Assembly: GCA_019623805.1 (NCBI GenBank)
Contig: CP053680.1
Coordinates: forward strand, 3,388,001-3,452,000
Reading direction: 5' to 3'
Length of the DNA stretch: 64,000 bases
From: Gammaproteobacteria bacterium (ex Lamellibrachia satsuma)
Lineage (GTDB): Bacteria > Pseudomonadota > Gammaproteobacteria > Chromatiales > Chromatiaceae
Shown here: positions 9,116-18,600 of the stretch, piece after piece
Position numbering within the stretch: position 1 is the stretch's first letter
Layout of the letters: the number at the start of each line of letters is the position of its first letter
Position numbers and translations under genes: made by a program
Notes under the pieces: generated by a model
Seen by the model: only the letters and a program-made list of their open reading frames with translations
Told to the model about the DNA's origin: nothing
Database searches by the model: none

Positions 9116-9306
9116 CCATAATCCGGCAGGTCCTTGACAGAATAGGGTAATCGCAGTTGAATCTATTTCGGCCTTTATACTCTGAATGTTAGGAGTTGCT
9201 GAGTTAGCCTGCTTGTGCGCATCAGCGTACCGGCCTCTTTTTCCATGCACATGCCCCTGGAAAAAACCGCAACTGCGAAACGGTTGAGGATGCTTCAGGT
9301 ATCTGG

Positions 9307-11016
9307 ATGGAAAAATCGCATAACTACATATCTACCATAATCGGGCTTTTCTGTGTCACGCTGTGGTGTGGAACAGTAAACAGTGCGTCGCTTGAAGACG
9401 AACTGCGTGGTGTGGCGGCGATTCGCGAGCGTCTGCAGGCAGTGCTACAGGATGTAGAAGTCGCCATTCCCGCCCGTGAACCCAACTGGATGTTGTTACA
9501 GGCTTTCTACGAGGATCGGAAGGGACGAGCGGTATGGCATGAGAGTGAGCACCTCAATGCCCAGGGTGAGACGCTACTGACCCTGCTTGGCAACGCCTTG
9601 ACGGAAGGTTTGGAGCCTGTTGACTATCATTTTTCGCGTTTGAAAGCATCACGACTCCTGCGGGATCCGGCTGTGGTTTTGGAACGTGAACTTCTACTCA
9701 CCGATGCCTTTTTCCGCTATGCAGGCGATCTTCGTGGAGGCCGTGTCAAAGCGGCAGACCTGGATCCGCTCTGGCACTTCAATTTTGACCGGGCTGAACC
9801 GATGGAACTCCTGCAGGCCGCGTTGTCGGCAGATGGCCTGTCTGACCTGTTGGGTGACCTGGCTCCAGGCGCGCTGGAGTACAAGCGTTTGCGGCAGGTG
9901 CTATACGAGTACCATGAAATCGAGAGTAAAGGGGGCTGGAAACCCTTTCCTGCGGTTCAGATCCTGCGTCCAGGTGATCGTCATCCCTCGATTTTGTTGC
10001 TACGGGAGCGGTTGCGTATTGAAGGTGACTATCTCGAACCATTGGCGGATGGGGATGACTATTTTAATCCACCGTTGGAAGCTGCGGTGAGACGTTTCCA
10101 GCAGCGCCATGGACTGGATGTGGACGGCCGGGTTGGCCCGAAAACAAGGGCTGAGCTGAATGTATCCGTGGGACACCGCCTTGCCCAGATCAAGGCCAAT
10201 ATGGAGCGTTGGCGTTGGTTGCCCCACTCTTTGGAAGAACGTTATCTGTTGGTCAACACTGCAGGTTTCGAAGTGACGATGAGGGATCAGGGTGCAGAGG
10301 TTTTTCACCGACGCACTGTCGGTGGCAAGCTGGAACGTGAAACGCCCTCCTTCAAAAGCCGGATTACCCATCTGGTGCTCAACCCTCAATGGACGGTTCC
10401 AAGACGTATTGCAGTGGAGGATTTACTGCCAAAACAGTTACGGGACGACAATTTTTTCGACAGTAAGGGGATTGCAGTATTTCGTAAGGGAGAAGAAGGG
10501 GGCTGGATTCAGGAGGATGCGGCGGCTATCGATTGGAGTTTGTATCACAAGAATGACTTCCCCTTTGTCCTGAGACAGATGCCGGGTCCCCGCAATAGTC
10601 TGGGCCAAATCAAATTTCATATGGTCAGCCCCTACGCGGTCTTTCTTCATGACACCCCTGCAAAAGGACTCTTTGAACAGCCAACACGCCCTTTCAGTTC
10701 AGGATGCGTGCGGGTTGAGTCTGCCTCCCTCCTGGCTACACAACTACTACAGGGGGAGAGCGAGCAGGCCTCTGCATTGGCGCTGCAGGAGGGTATCGAT
10801 TCCGGTCAGACGATGATCTGGCGGTTAAAGCAACCGATACCGGTCTATCTGGCCTACTTCTCTGCATGGGCGAATGAGGATGGTATCCCCCAGTTCCGGG
10901 CTGACGTCTATGGCCTGGATGCCCCTTTGATCCAGGCTTTGGCGTCCGGTGGCAACAAGCTGTCCAGTCTGTCGGTAGCGGGACTGCCTCTCTCTTCCGA
11001 TTCGGTGACTCGCTAA
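9307..11016 (+). CDS. ldtD: L,D-transpeptidase, YcbB/LdtD type
   Basis: A 569-residue periplasmic enzyme forming 3-3 (meso-DAP to meso-DAP) cross-links in peptidoglycan. A signal peptide covers about residues 1-27. An N-terminal scaffold domain, a peptidoglycan-binding domain (about residues 225-285, with FQQRHGLDVDGRVGPKTRAE) and a YkuD catalytic domain (about 310-490) follow in the LdtD order. The catalytic motif is HDTP then SSGCVRVE, with Cys467 as nucleophile. Length is close to E. coli YcbB (615). The start has AGGT about 8 bases upstream. In E. coli ycbB is followed by ycbK (mepK); here the YcbK-like gene lies 3.2 kb downstream, beyond two genes on the other strand. Confidence 0.93.
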   Translation: MEKSHNYISTIIGLFCVTLWCGTVNSASLEDELRGVAAIRERLQAVLQDVEVAIPAREPNWMLLQAFYEDRKGRAVWHESEHLNAQGETLLTLLGNALTEGLEPVDYHFSRLKASRLLRDPAVVLERELLLTDAFFRYAGDLRGGRVKAADLDPLWHFNFDRAEPMELLQAALSADGLSDLLGDLAPGALEYKRLRQVLYEYHEIESKGGWKPFPAVQILRPGDRHPSILLLRERLRIEGDYLEPLADGDDYFNPPLEAAVRRFQQRHGLDVDGRVGPKTRAELNVSVGHRLAQIKANMERWRWLPHSLEERYLLVNTAGFEVTMRDQGAEVFHRRTVGGKLERETPSFKSRITHLVLNPQWTVPRRIAVEDLLPKQLRDDNFFDSKGIAVFRKGEEGGWIQEDAAAIDWSLYHKNDFPFVLRQMPGPRNSLGQIKFHMVSPYAVFLHDTPAKGLFEQPTRPFSSGCVRVESASLLATQLLQGESEQASALALQEGIDSGQTMIWRLKQPIPVYLAYFSAWANEDGIPQFRADVYGLDAPLIQALASGGNKLSSLSVAGLPLSSDSVTR

Positions 11017-11036
11017 AGCGGGGTGTCGACCCCGCT
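11017..11036. terminator. Hairpin between convergent genes
   Basis: Directly after the ldtD stop, AGCGGGGT and ACCCCGCT form a perfect 8-bp stem around a GTCG loop. No T tract follows on either strand, so it may end transcription only weakly or may stabilise mRNA. It sits between two convergent genes. Confidence 0.5.
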
Positions 11037-11050
11037 CAGGAGGCTCGGAC

Positions 11051-13435
11051 TTATGGGCAATCTCCCGCATCCGCACCACAACGGCAAGCCGTCAGTGAAT
11101 CGATCTGTACCTCTGCGAGCGCGTCAGAACCTGTGAATGCCACATCGACCTTAAAGAAGATATTATCGCTCTGCCGCTCCAGGATAAATGACGGCGATAC
11201 GGTGTCACTCACTGGATTGTCATGCGTCCTGCTGAATATCGTCCAGTTTCCATTGATCGTAATAAAATTGGCTTCCGATATCTGATTCTGGTCAGGAATG
11301 AATGCCTGTAGTGCAGATACGTCCAAAAATGCACTGGGATCAGTTGTGGTGACAACCCTGATCGTGTCTATCCCTGAGGCATCGATCTGGATAATCGATG
11401 GCATCTCTCCAAGTCCTGGCAGGTATGGCAAGGCGGTTTGCAGGGTAAGTGGATTGCTGCAAACACCACCCGGATCTGTGGCGGTTATATTTACCGTATC
11501 CGCAGTGCTGTCGAGCTGGCCGTCATTTACGACAAGCGAGAGTTGGTAGACACCCTCAACATCGGGTGTAAAAACCGGTTGCTCAAGGGTTGGTGTTGCC
11601 AGTGATGCATCGGACATCATGCTCAACAGAGGCACTGATTCAAAATGCCAGAGGAAGGTGATTGGATCCGTATCAGGATCACTGCTGCCACTGCCGTCCA
11701 GGGTAACCTGCACGCCTGTTACCGCATCGGGCTGGTCGGGGCCTGCATCGGCGACAGGCGGTGAATTGATCATCGATCCGGAGACAGTAACTGTTACGCT
11801 GTCGGAATCGCTGCTAACCTGATTATCGTTAACGGTCAGCCGTAAAATATAGTTGCCGTTCACTGTAGGGGTAAAGGTCGGACTGGCCTCTCTGCCTTCG
11901 GAAAGCAGTGGCCACGCGCCTGGCCAGGATGTCCAGTCTACCGGCGTGGAAACCAGGCTCCAGCTATAGGCTACAGGGTCAAGGTCAGTATCACTGCTAT
12001 TGCTGCCGTTCAATGTGACCGGGAAATTGGCCGTGACATTCTGATCGGTGCCAGCATCCGCGACCGGCGGGGTATTCGTGGTGACCTTATAGACTATTGT
12101 GTCGTAGTCCAATTGATGGATATTTAATGCCACCACGCCTACAACATAATCCCCCTCCATATCATAATTCAGCTGGGCACCATTCGGATCAAGGGGATCA
12201 GAAGTCACGACAGTGGCGTTACTGGTGGCCGGTTTGTTGATCAGTCCCCAGCCATAGCCGGTTATTCCACTGACGGGGATGGAACGACTGGCATCCAGTA
12301 TCTGGCTATCCGGTCCAGCATAGAAGATCTGCTGATCCGGTCCAAGAAGGGAGACAGGTTCAGGTGTGTCAGATGTTGCCGTCACCTTCACCCGGTCCTG
12401 ATTTTTCCGGTCATAGAGACTTTGATTAAAGACGCCGATCAGATCACTGCTGCTGTTACGCTCACCATTATCGACCGACAGAAAGAGTACATAGAGACCG
12501 TCCACATCAGGGGTGAATGAAGGCATTGATGTATTGGCGCCAGATAGAACGGCATGACTCCCCAGAGGTCTTGAATAGAACTGCCATGCGTAGGTCAGGG
12601 GCCTGCCATCCACATCATGGCTTTCACTCCCGTCGAGGTTCACCTGTGTGCCTGTGCTGACTCTTTGTTCAGGTCCGGCAATCGGTGTGGGGTGGGCATA
12701 ACCTTCTGACGGATAGACATAGACGTCGACATGATCAGGAGTAGCTACCCAGTCATCCTCATCTATCACATGCAGGCGAATCTCATAGTGGCTCTTCCGT
12801 CCATCATTCTCATTGAATTCAGCGATAAAAGTGGGATTGACTACATCTCTTGAAGAGAGTGCTGAGTTGCTGTCCAAAGGACGTTCAGTCATGAACCAGG
12901 TATAGATGAGTGATTTGCTTATATATCGATCAAAACTGCGACTGCCATCCAACTCAACCAATGCACCATGTTTTGCGACAATATCCGCGCCTGCATTAGC
13001 GGTTGGCCTGATCTCATTAGACTCCGCATAAGCGGTAATCGTGACATTGTCCAACCCGGTATGTCCGTTATGTTTGACGGTTAGTTGAGCAATATATTCA
13101 CCCGGGTAACTGGCAAGAAATGTTGGATTGAGAACGTTTGTGGCACTCATCCAGAATTGTGCCTCTGCCGGCTTTTTTATCATTTCCCAAGAGTAGACAG
13201 CACTATTTGCACCAGGATCCGCCCCAAGGGGGGTGTTACTGCCGCTGCCATCGAGGTGGACGGTTGACCAAGTCCGGACATGCTGGTCGGGACCCGCGTC
13301 GGCGATAGCATAGGGATCGAAAAGGTCCTGAACGCTGTCGCCGGAACCTAAAATCGTCAAGATACCAAAGACGACCACCAGAACGAGCGACGCTGTTCTC
13401 CAGGCCTGTAAACCCTTATTATTGATCTTAAGCAT
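11051..13435 (-). CDS. Surface protein with about six PKD-like repeats
   Basis: A 794-residue exported protein. Residues about 13-30 form a single hydrophobic segment (signal peptide or anchor), with no lipobox Cys. PKD-like domains follow about every 100 residues, each opening with a motif such as ADAGPDQ and then LDGSGS: near residues 45, 144, 251, 365 (divergent), 460 and 562. A C-terminal domain of about 150 residues ends in a Cys-rich tail (CRCGADAGDC). PKD domains are beta-sandwiches common in adhesins and surface enzymes. No enzymatic domain is recognised. The start overlaps the end of the upstream membrane protein gene by 8 bases, so the two are probably one operon. The role is likely cell-surface binding. 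Confidence 0.85.
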   Translation of the reverse strand: MLKINNKGLQAWRTASLVLVVVFGILTILGSGDSVQDLFDPYAIADAGPDQHVRTWSTVHLDGSGSNTPLGADPGANSAVYSWEMIKKPAEAQFWMSATNVLNPTFLASYPGEYIAQLTVKHNGHTGLDNVTITAYAESNEIRPTANAGADIVAKHGALVELDGSRSFDRYISKSLIYTWFMTERPLDSNSALSSRDVVNPTFIAEFNENDGRKSHYEIRLHVIDEDDWVATPDHVDVYVYPSEGYAHPTPIAGPEQRVSTGTQVNLDGSESHDVDGRPLTYAWQFYSRPLGSHAVLSGANTSMPSFTPDVDGLYVLFLSVDNGERNSSSDLIGVFNQSLYDRKNQDRVKVTATSDTPEPVSLLGPDQQIFYAGPDSQILDASRSIPVSGITGYGWGLINKPATSNATVVTSDPLDPNGAQLNYDMEGDYVVGVVALNIHQLDYDTIVYKVTTNTPPVADAGTDQNVTANFPVTLNGSNSSDTDLDPVAYSWSLVSTPVDWTSWPGAWPLLSEGREASPTFTPTVNGNYILRLTVNDNQVSSDSDSVTVTVSGSMINSPPVADAGPDQPDAVTGVQVTLDGSGSSDPDTDPITFLWHFESVPLLSMMSDASLATPTLEQPVFTPDVEGVYQLSLVVNDGQLDSTADTVNITATDPGGVCSNPLTLQTALPYLPGLGEMPSIIQIDASGIDTIRVVTTTDPSAFLDVSALQAFIPDQNQISEANFITINGNWTIFSRTHDNPVSDTVSPSFILERQSDNIFFKVDVAFTGSDALAEVQIDSLTACRCGADAGDCP

Positions 13436-13925
13436 GATCCACCTCCCACCGCTGGACCTTATGCAGGGTTAGTAATGCCGCAGCTGTGCCAAAGAGAATG
13501 AAAAGCACATCCAGGGGATCGAATGTACCGGTTAGAAAATAGGTGTCCGCGACTTCGAGGAAAGGAAAGTTTTCAAACCACGCGGGTATCTTTTCAGTCA
13601 GGTATTGAGCGAAAAACGGGTGCTGACCGAATTCAAAAAAGAGTTCTATGGCTATCCAGCATAGACAGATCAGGGCCAGTCCAGCTCTGGACGGATTAAG
13701 CACGACGGCTGTGAGTAAAATAAATGCATAGATATGGATGAAGGAGGGAACCGAACTACAAACAGCTGCGGCCGGCATGGAGTAACCGATCGCTTCAGGA
13801 AAGATGCCTGCCAGGAAATAGACTGAAGAACTGTTGCGGCAAGCCAGATATACAAGCCCTCCCAGCAACAACAGCCCTAGGGCCACCGCCGATAAAATCC
13901 GACCCGAACGCCCAAAAGCAGCCAT
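13428..13925 (-). CDS. Four-segment inner-membrane protein, unknown function
   Basis: A 165-residue hydrophobic protein with likely membrane segments at about residues 10-30, 50-73, 80-98 and 135-155. The part from ELFFEFGQ to FDPLDVLFILFG distantly recalls the E-x-x-Q and D-x-x-x-N pattern of VanZ-like proteins, but this is a weak resemblance. Its stop overlaps the start of the PKD-repeat protein gene by 8 bases, indicating translational coupling. It may help in export or anchoring of that protein, which is inference only. Confidence 0.7.
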   Translation of the reverse strand: MAAFGRSGRILSAVALGLLLLGGLVYLACRNSSSVYFLAGIFPEAIGYSMPAAAVCSSVPSFIHIYAFILLTAVVLNPSRAGLALICLCWIAIELFFEFGQHPFFAQYLTEKIPAWFENFPFLEVADTYFLTGTFDPLDVLFILFGTAAALLTLHKVQRWEVDHA

Positions 13926-14186
13926 CTGCCGCCTCCTCTACTCCAATAGTAGTTAACTTCGTGATGGCTGATCTGCTATTCGGCTGACACTCATGATTCA
14001 GATCAATCGTTATCCAATTATTCGAGATGTGGGGCCGAAATTGGCTGAATAGCCGCCAAATCACGTGAATTTGGTCACAGGTTTGGCACTTCTCCAGCAT
14101 ATTCTGTTAACCTTGCCCTCAATTTATCTGCCGGATGGCCGAAAATAGTTAGCAGAAACAACCTGCTGGATGAAGATTGAGGGCTC

Positions 14187-14765
14187 ATGAAGTTACAGAA
14201 CAAAATCTCTGCCGATTCTCAAGACACCATCAGTCGTCGCCGCTTTCTGAGTGGTTGCGCCGTTTTGGCCAGTGGTTTGATAGCGCCATCCTGGGTCGCA
14301 GCTGCCGCCCGTAGTGAAGCGCGGAGCCTGGCTTTTCGCCATCTGCATACCGGGGAACGGCTGACGGCCACCTACTGGGCCGATGGAGCGTATCTGGATG
14401 ACGGGCTTCAGGAGATCAGTCATCTGCTTAGAGATCACCGTACCGGGGACGCCCAGACAATCGACCGGGATCTGCTGGATCTGCTGCATACGCTGAAAAC
14501 AGGGCTCGGCTCCAATCGATCCTTCCGCATCATTTCAGGTTACCGTTCTCCCCATACCAACGCGATGCTGCGGGGCAAGAGTGGGAAGAGTGGCGTGGCC
14601 AAGCGCAGCCTGCACATGCAGGGCAAGGCGATCGACGTACGCCTGCCCGGGACTGAGCTTCACAATCTTCGCAAGGCGGCACTGGCGCTGAAGGGCGGTG
14701 GTGTCGGTTACTACCCCAAATCAGATTTTGTCCATCTGGATACAGGCCGCGTCCGATTTTGGTAG
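14187..14765 (+). CDS. Tat-exported M15-type peptidase, YcbK/MepK-like (DUF882)
   Basis: A 192-residue periplasmic peptidase. The N-terminus has a twin-arginine signal, SRRRFLSG, followed by a hydrophobic segment to about residue 41. The Zn ligands of the M15A fold are visible as His143 and Asp150 (SLHMQGKAIDVR) and His183 (FVHLD), with SGYRSPHTN upstream of them. E. coli YcbK (MepK) cleaves 3-3 cross-links made by L,D-transpeptidases and lies next to ycbB. Here the LdtD gene is 3.2 kb upstream on the same strand. A peptidoglycan endopeptidase role is likely by family and context. Confidence 0.9.
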   Translation: MKLQNKISADSQDTISRRRFLSGCAVLASGLIAPSWVAAAARSEARSLAFRHLHTGERLTATYWADGAYLDDGLQEISHLLRDHRTGDAQTIDRDLLDLLHTLKTGLGSNRSFRIISGYRSPHTNAMLRGKSGKSGVAKRSLHMQGKAIDVRLPGTELHNLRKAALALKGGGVGYYPKSDFVHLDTGRVRFW

Positions 14766-14871
14766 GGCGCTAATCTCTATGGGGTTAATTCCCCGCACCT
14801 TGTCGTGAAGCGTGAGAAATCACGGCGGGTCCCTCCCTGTGCTTTAACATCTAACCGGTTTTGATTGGACA

Positions 14872-15372
14872 TCAGTCCATTCCAAAGACCTGCTCGACGG
14901 TCTGGCCGCACTTGTTTTCGATATCGCTGATGTCGAAGGTTTTTCCGCTTGCCGAAACACAACTGATCGAGACTATGAATGGCGCCTTGAGTCCCGTGAT
15001 TCGGGTAACCCGTACAGGCCCTGTCGTATAGTTGAGATCAAGCAGCGCCAGTTTTCTCGAGTGTAGTCTGATGTACTGGCCTCTCACCCGGGCTCGCCCA
15101 TTGCGCTGCTGCTGGGGGATGTTGTTGCGCTCGTAGGCTTGTTGCAAGCGATGATTGGCAGCCTCAGCGGTTTGCTGACGAATATTTTCCAAATAGCCTT
15201 GATCCATCGCTGATTCGGTCAAAGTGCCTGCCGGTTCTTCTGAAGTCGAGATGGTGTCTGGTGATTCGCTGACACTGCAGCCGATGAGAGTGAGGCTGAG
15301 AATCAGAGACAACAGTGGGAAGACGCTGTTCTTGTGCCTGAGGGTTTGGGGGTTTGGGGTAATATTGGGCAT
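14872..15372 (-). CDS. Lipoprotein of unknown function
   Basis: A 166-residue protein with a lipoprotein signal: a hydrophobic stretch at about residues 18-31 ending SLTLIGC, with Cys32 as the lipidated residue. The mature part starts with a Ser/Thr/Glu-rich linker, then a helical region, and ends with a segment containing two cysteines. I do not recognise the domain. It lies divergent to polB, with about 110 bases between them. Confidence 0.7.
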   Translation of the reverse strand: MPNITPNPQTLRHKNSVFPLLSLILSLTLIGCSVSESPDTISTSEEPAGTLTESAMDQGYLENIRQQTAEAANHRLQQAYERNNIPQQQRNGRARVRGQYIRLHSRKLALLDLNYTTGPVRVTRITGLKAPFIVSISCVSASGKTFDISDIENKCGQTVEQVFGMD

Positions 15373-15482
15373 AGTGATAATAAACTACCCTTTCTGTCGG
15401 CTGCGGTGTAGTTTTTTGTCGTTCAGATTTTCAATCTCTTTGGGGTTAATCGCTACGGATGTCCAGGAAAAGATACTGATAG

Positions 15483-17795
15483 ATGCCGGCAACCACTGGA
15501 TTTTTGCTAACCCGTCACTGGAGAGACAGGCCTAACGGGATCGATCTCGTCTTTTGGGTTCACACCCGGGAAGGGCCACTGCGCTGTGTCTATCCGGGTC
15601 AGCGTGCCGTCTGTTTCATTCCATCCGAAATCCAGCTGGGGCCGGATTACCTGCCGGGAAGCTCTCCTGAACGCAAGCCTTTGGATCTGCATGGGCTGGA
15701 TGGCGTGACCGTCGATGGACTCTACTTTTCTGCACAGAAATTGCTGCAGCAGTTTCGTGAACGGGCCACAGTCGATGCCATTCCCCTCTACGAATCAGAC
15801 ATCAAACCCCATGACCGCTATTTGATGGAGCGTTTTATCACTGCTCCATTGGAGGTGTTGGGTCATCCAGTCCAAAAGGCGGATTATCGGGAGTTGGTCA
15901 ATCCACGACTGCGCCCAGCGACGATCACTCCCGAACTCAGTTATGTCAGTCTCGATATCGAGACCAATGCATTTAGCAGCGAAATCCTCTCCATCGCCTT
16001 GAGTTGCCGGGGTCGCGAGGCCATTTTGATGCAGGGAGATGGAGCGGACTGGACGACCGATCTGCCTGTCGAATGGTTTCCAGGCGAATGTGAACTGCTC
16101 AGTGGTTTTTTTGCACGATTGCGAAAGTGGGATCCGGATCTTATCCTGGGTTGGAATGTCATCAACTTCGACCTGAATACCATCGAGTTGCGATGTCGCT
16201 ACCATCGTTTACGGTTCGACATGGGGCGCGGGGAGGAACAGGCGGCTATTCTGCAGCCCCAGAAGACAGGACAGGTCAGGATCGCCAGCATTCCCGGCAG
16301 GGTGGTGCTGGATGGCATCGATAATCTGAAGGCGGCCTTCTGGCGTTTCGACAGTTTTGCCTTGGGTTTTGTGGCGCACAAACTCTTGGGTCGCAAGAAG
16401 TTGATCGAAGGGAGTGAGGGTAAGGTCGAGGAGATTCTGCGGCTCTTCCGGGAGGATAAACCTGCGCTGGCGGCCTATAACCTGGAAGATTGTCGACTGG
16501 TGGAGGCGATCTTTGAAAAGACCGATCTGCTCAATTTCGTGATTCAGCGATCGGTGATGACGGGTCTGCCACTGGGGCGTCAGGGTGGATCGGTAGCCGC
16601 CTTCGACAACCTCTATCTGCCCAGACTCCACCGGGCGGGCGCCGTGGCCCCGGATATCGGCGCCAACACAGACGGCGTTTCCAGTCCCGGCGGTTATGTG
16701 ATGGACTCCCAGCCGGGACTCTATGAAAATGTACTGGTACTCGATTTCAAGAGTCTCTATCCCAGCATCATCCGCACCTTCCTCATTGATCCGCTCGGTC
16801 TGGTCCGTCCGGGTGATGACCCGGTGCCGGGTTTTCTGGGCGCCGGTTTTTCCCGCAAAGCGTCGATTCTGCCGGACATCATCACCGAACTTTGGCAACA
16901 GCGTGATGAGGCCAAACGGCAGGGAGACCGTTCACTTTCCCAGGCGATCAAGATCATCATGAACTCCTTTTACGGGGTGCTGGGCTCCAGCGGTTGCCGT
17001 TTCCATGACGCTCGTCTGGCCAGCAGCATTACCCGTCGGGGGCATGAGATTATCACTACCAGTCGGGACTACATCGAAGAGCAGGGTTATCGTGTCATCT
17101 ATGGGGATACCGACTCGGTATTCGTATTGCTTGGGCCGGATCACGACGAAGCGGCGTCAAAGCGTATCGGCCGGCAACTTGCGACCTCCCTCAACCAGTG
17201 GTGGACTGACAAACTACAGACTGAATACCATCTGGAGTCGGCCCTGGAGATTGAGTTCGAGACCCACTTCATCCGCTTTGTCATGCCTACCCTCAGGGGA
17301 GCGGAAACGGGGAGTAAAAAACGCTACGCGGGTTACGTGCGTAACGGGGAAGGAGAGTACGAACTGGTGTTCAAGGGGTTGGAGAGTGTACGTAGTGACT
17401 GGACTCCGTTGGCCCAGGTCTTTCAGCGGGAACTCTACCGGCGGGTCTTTTTCACTGAACCCTGGGACGATTACATTCGGGAGACGGTCGCAAGCCTCAA
17501 GTCGGGCGCACTTGATGAACAGCTGGTCTATCGCAAGCGCATCCGCAATCCTTTGGAAAGCTACCAGCGCAACGTGCCGCCTCATATCCAGGCAGCCCGC
17601 AAACTGGAGCGGGCGGGCCGCTGGATCAGCTATCTGATCACCCTCAATGGTCCGGAGCCGCTTGCTGATCTGCGGAGTCCCATTGATTATCAACACTACA
17701 TCGATCGGCAGTTGGCCCCCGTGGCGGATGGCATCCTCCATTTTCTCGGCGGGAGTTTCGAACGTATTACCACCAACCAGATGGACCTGTTTTGA
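15483..17795 (+). CDS. polB: DNA polymerase II (family B)
   Basis: A 770-residue family B DNA polymerase, close to E. coli Pol II (783). It makes DNA during replication restart and translesion repair and proofreads. The exonuclease domain has SLDIET (Exo I) at about residue 157, then the WNVINFD segment (Exo II). Polymerase motif A is DFKSLYPSI, motif B IKIIMNSFYG and motif C YGDTDSVF, all with the expected acidic residues. The start at 15483 has no clear ribosome binding site, but the N-terminus MPATTGFLLTRHW matches the family. No LexA-type box was identified upstream by eye. A GTAGGAGC repeat follows the stop. Confidence 0.96.
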   Translation: MPATTGFLLTRHWRDRPNGIDLVFWVHTREGPLRCVYPGQRAVCFIPSEIQLGPDYLPGSSPERKPLDLHGLDGVTVDGLYFSAQKLLQQFRERATVDAIPLYESDIKPHDRYLMERFITAPLEVLGHPVQKADYRELVNPRLRPATITPELSYVSLDIETNAFSSEILSIALSCRGREAILMQGDGADWTTDLPVEWFPGECELLSGFFARLRKWDPDLILGWNVINFDLNTIELRCRYHRLRFDMGRGEEQAAILQPQKTGQVRIASIPGRVVLDGIDNLKAAFWRFDSFALGFVAHKLLGRKKLIEGSEGKVEEILRLFREDKPALAAYNLEDCRLVEAIFEKTDLLNFVIQRSVMTGLPLGRQGGSVAAFDNLYLPRLHRAGAVAPDIGANTDGVSSPGGYVMDSQPGLYENVLVLDFKSLYPSIIRTFLIDPLGLVRPGDDPVPGFLGAGFSRKASILPDIITELWQQRDEAKRQGDRSLSQAIKIIMNSFYGVLGSSGCRFHDARLASSITRRGHEIITTSRDYIEEQGYRVIYGDTDSVFVLLGPDHDEAASKRIGRQLATSLNQWWTDKLQTEYHLESALEIEFETHFIRFVMPTLRGAETGSKKRYAGYVRNGEGEYELVFKGLESVRSDWTPLAQVFQRELYRRVFFTEPWDDYIRETVASLKSGALDEQLVYRKRIRNPLESYQRNVPPHIQAARKLERAGRWISYLITLNGPEPLADLRSPIDYQHYIDRQLAPVADGILHFLGGSFERITTNQMDLF

Positions 17796-17813
17796 ATCTT
17801 TTGGGTTTAATTT

Positions 17814-17881
17814 CGTAGGAGCGGACCTCCCCGCGATTACTCCGTAGGTGGATAAATCGCTGCGAGTGGCCGCTCCTGCAA
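17814..17881. repeat. GTAGGAGC-type REP element, copy 1
   Basis: Inverted repeat with GTAGGAGCGGACC on the left and GGCCGCTCCTGC on the right, with CGCGATTACTCCGTAGGTGG inside. Related elements at 25443-25508 and 35862-35928 share the ends and the ATCGCG and ACGGAGT interior. It lies after polB and may stabilise the transcript end. Confidence 0.75.
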
Positions 17882-17891
17882 TAACGTGCTG

Positions 17892-18431
17892 TCAAAACAG
17901 CTCAGCGCCGTTGCCGGAGATGCTCTCAGTTCCCTTGCTTGATCGCTGTTCCACTTCGCTAACCGGCGATTGGCGCTCACCACCCAGAAACTGGGTTACC
18001 AGACTGCCCAGTTGCTGGGCCAGTACCTTGAACTCGTTACCCAAGGCTGATGTCTCGTTCGCAAACTCCTGCATGACTTTCACGCAGCGCCCAAGCGGGT
18101 GTGTGAGGATATAGAATCCACTCATGGTCAATAGTAGAAGCAGCAGGAATCCTGCGCCGCCGATCAGGTAGAGACGTTGTGCGCCACTGCTTACTTGGGT
18201 CAGTGCCTCGGCGACTACCGCTTCCGCCTGGGGTGATAGTGTCAATCCGGCGATGGCATGCAGGCTCGCTTCGATCTCATGTTGGGAGTGGGCCGCACTG
18301 GTCAGTCCCAGAAAGAATATCACTCCAATCAATACGGCTCCGGCGAACAGCCGCTGTTTAATGCTGAAATAGGAAAAACTATTCTTGGGACGATTCAATA
18401 TGTTCCCTGTGTTTTTCTCTTCGTTGATCAA
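17892..18431 (-). CDS. Two-segment membrane protein with TTG start
   Basis: A 179-residue protein. The start is a TTG at 18431, because a perfect AAGGAGG lies 6 bases upstream and no ATG follows until well inside the protein; an ATG at 18542 would give an N-terminus encoded by the EAL remnant. Membrane segments lie at about residues 27-47 and 87-110, enclosing a periplasmic part of about 40 residues. After the second segment, LTHPLGRCVKVMQEFANETS resembles a HAMP linker, then a helical and disordered tail. This layout recalls a chemoreceptor or sensor lacking its output domain. The TTG overlaps the stop of the EAL frame as TTGA, so it was probably translated together with that protein. Confidence 0.65.
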   Translation of the reverse strand: MINEEKNTGNILNRPKNSFSYFSIKQRLFAGAVLIGVIFFLGLTSAAHSQHEIEASLHAIAGLTLSPQAEAVVAEALTQVSSGAQRLYLIGGAGFLLLLLLTMSGFYILTHPLGRCVKVMQEFANETSALGNEFKVLAQQLGSLVTQFLGGERQSPVSEVEQRSSKGTESISGNGAELF

Positions 18432-18600
18432 GAGAATCCTCCTTGAAATACCCGATAAAAGCCGTCTTCTGAGGAAAAGTAATTGACGAATGCCTCCCAC
18501 GACATCGGACGATCCAACAGGTAACCCTGCACACAATCGCATCAGCCGTCATGCCGAAACTGTAACTGCTCTCGTAACTGGGGTATCAAACGCAGGGAGA
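18428..18600 (-). pseudogene. C-terminal remnant of an EAL-domain phosphodiesterase
   Basis: On the minus strand, the frame ending in TGA at 18430-18428 reads CDCVQGYLLDRPMSWEAF, which is the highly conserved EAL end (GCDxxQGYLxxRPM). An in-frame TGA at 18544-18542 stands right before it. Upstream in the same frame, GLSLRLIPQLREQLQFRHDG resembles the preceding EAL strand and helix. No further EAL sequence could be read above about 18600. The c-di-GMP phosphodiesterase is therefore a fragment. Its stop overlaps the TTG start of the membrane protein gene. Confidence 0.65.
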
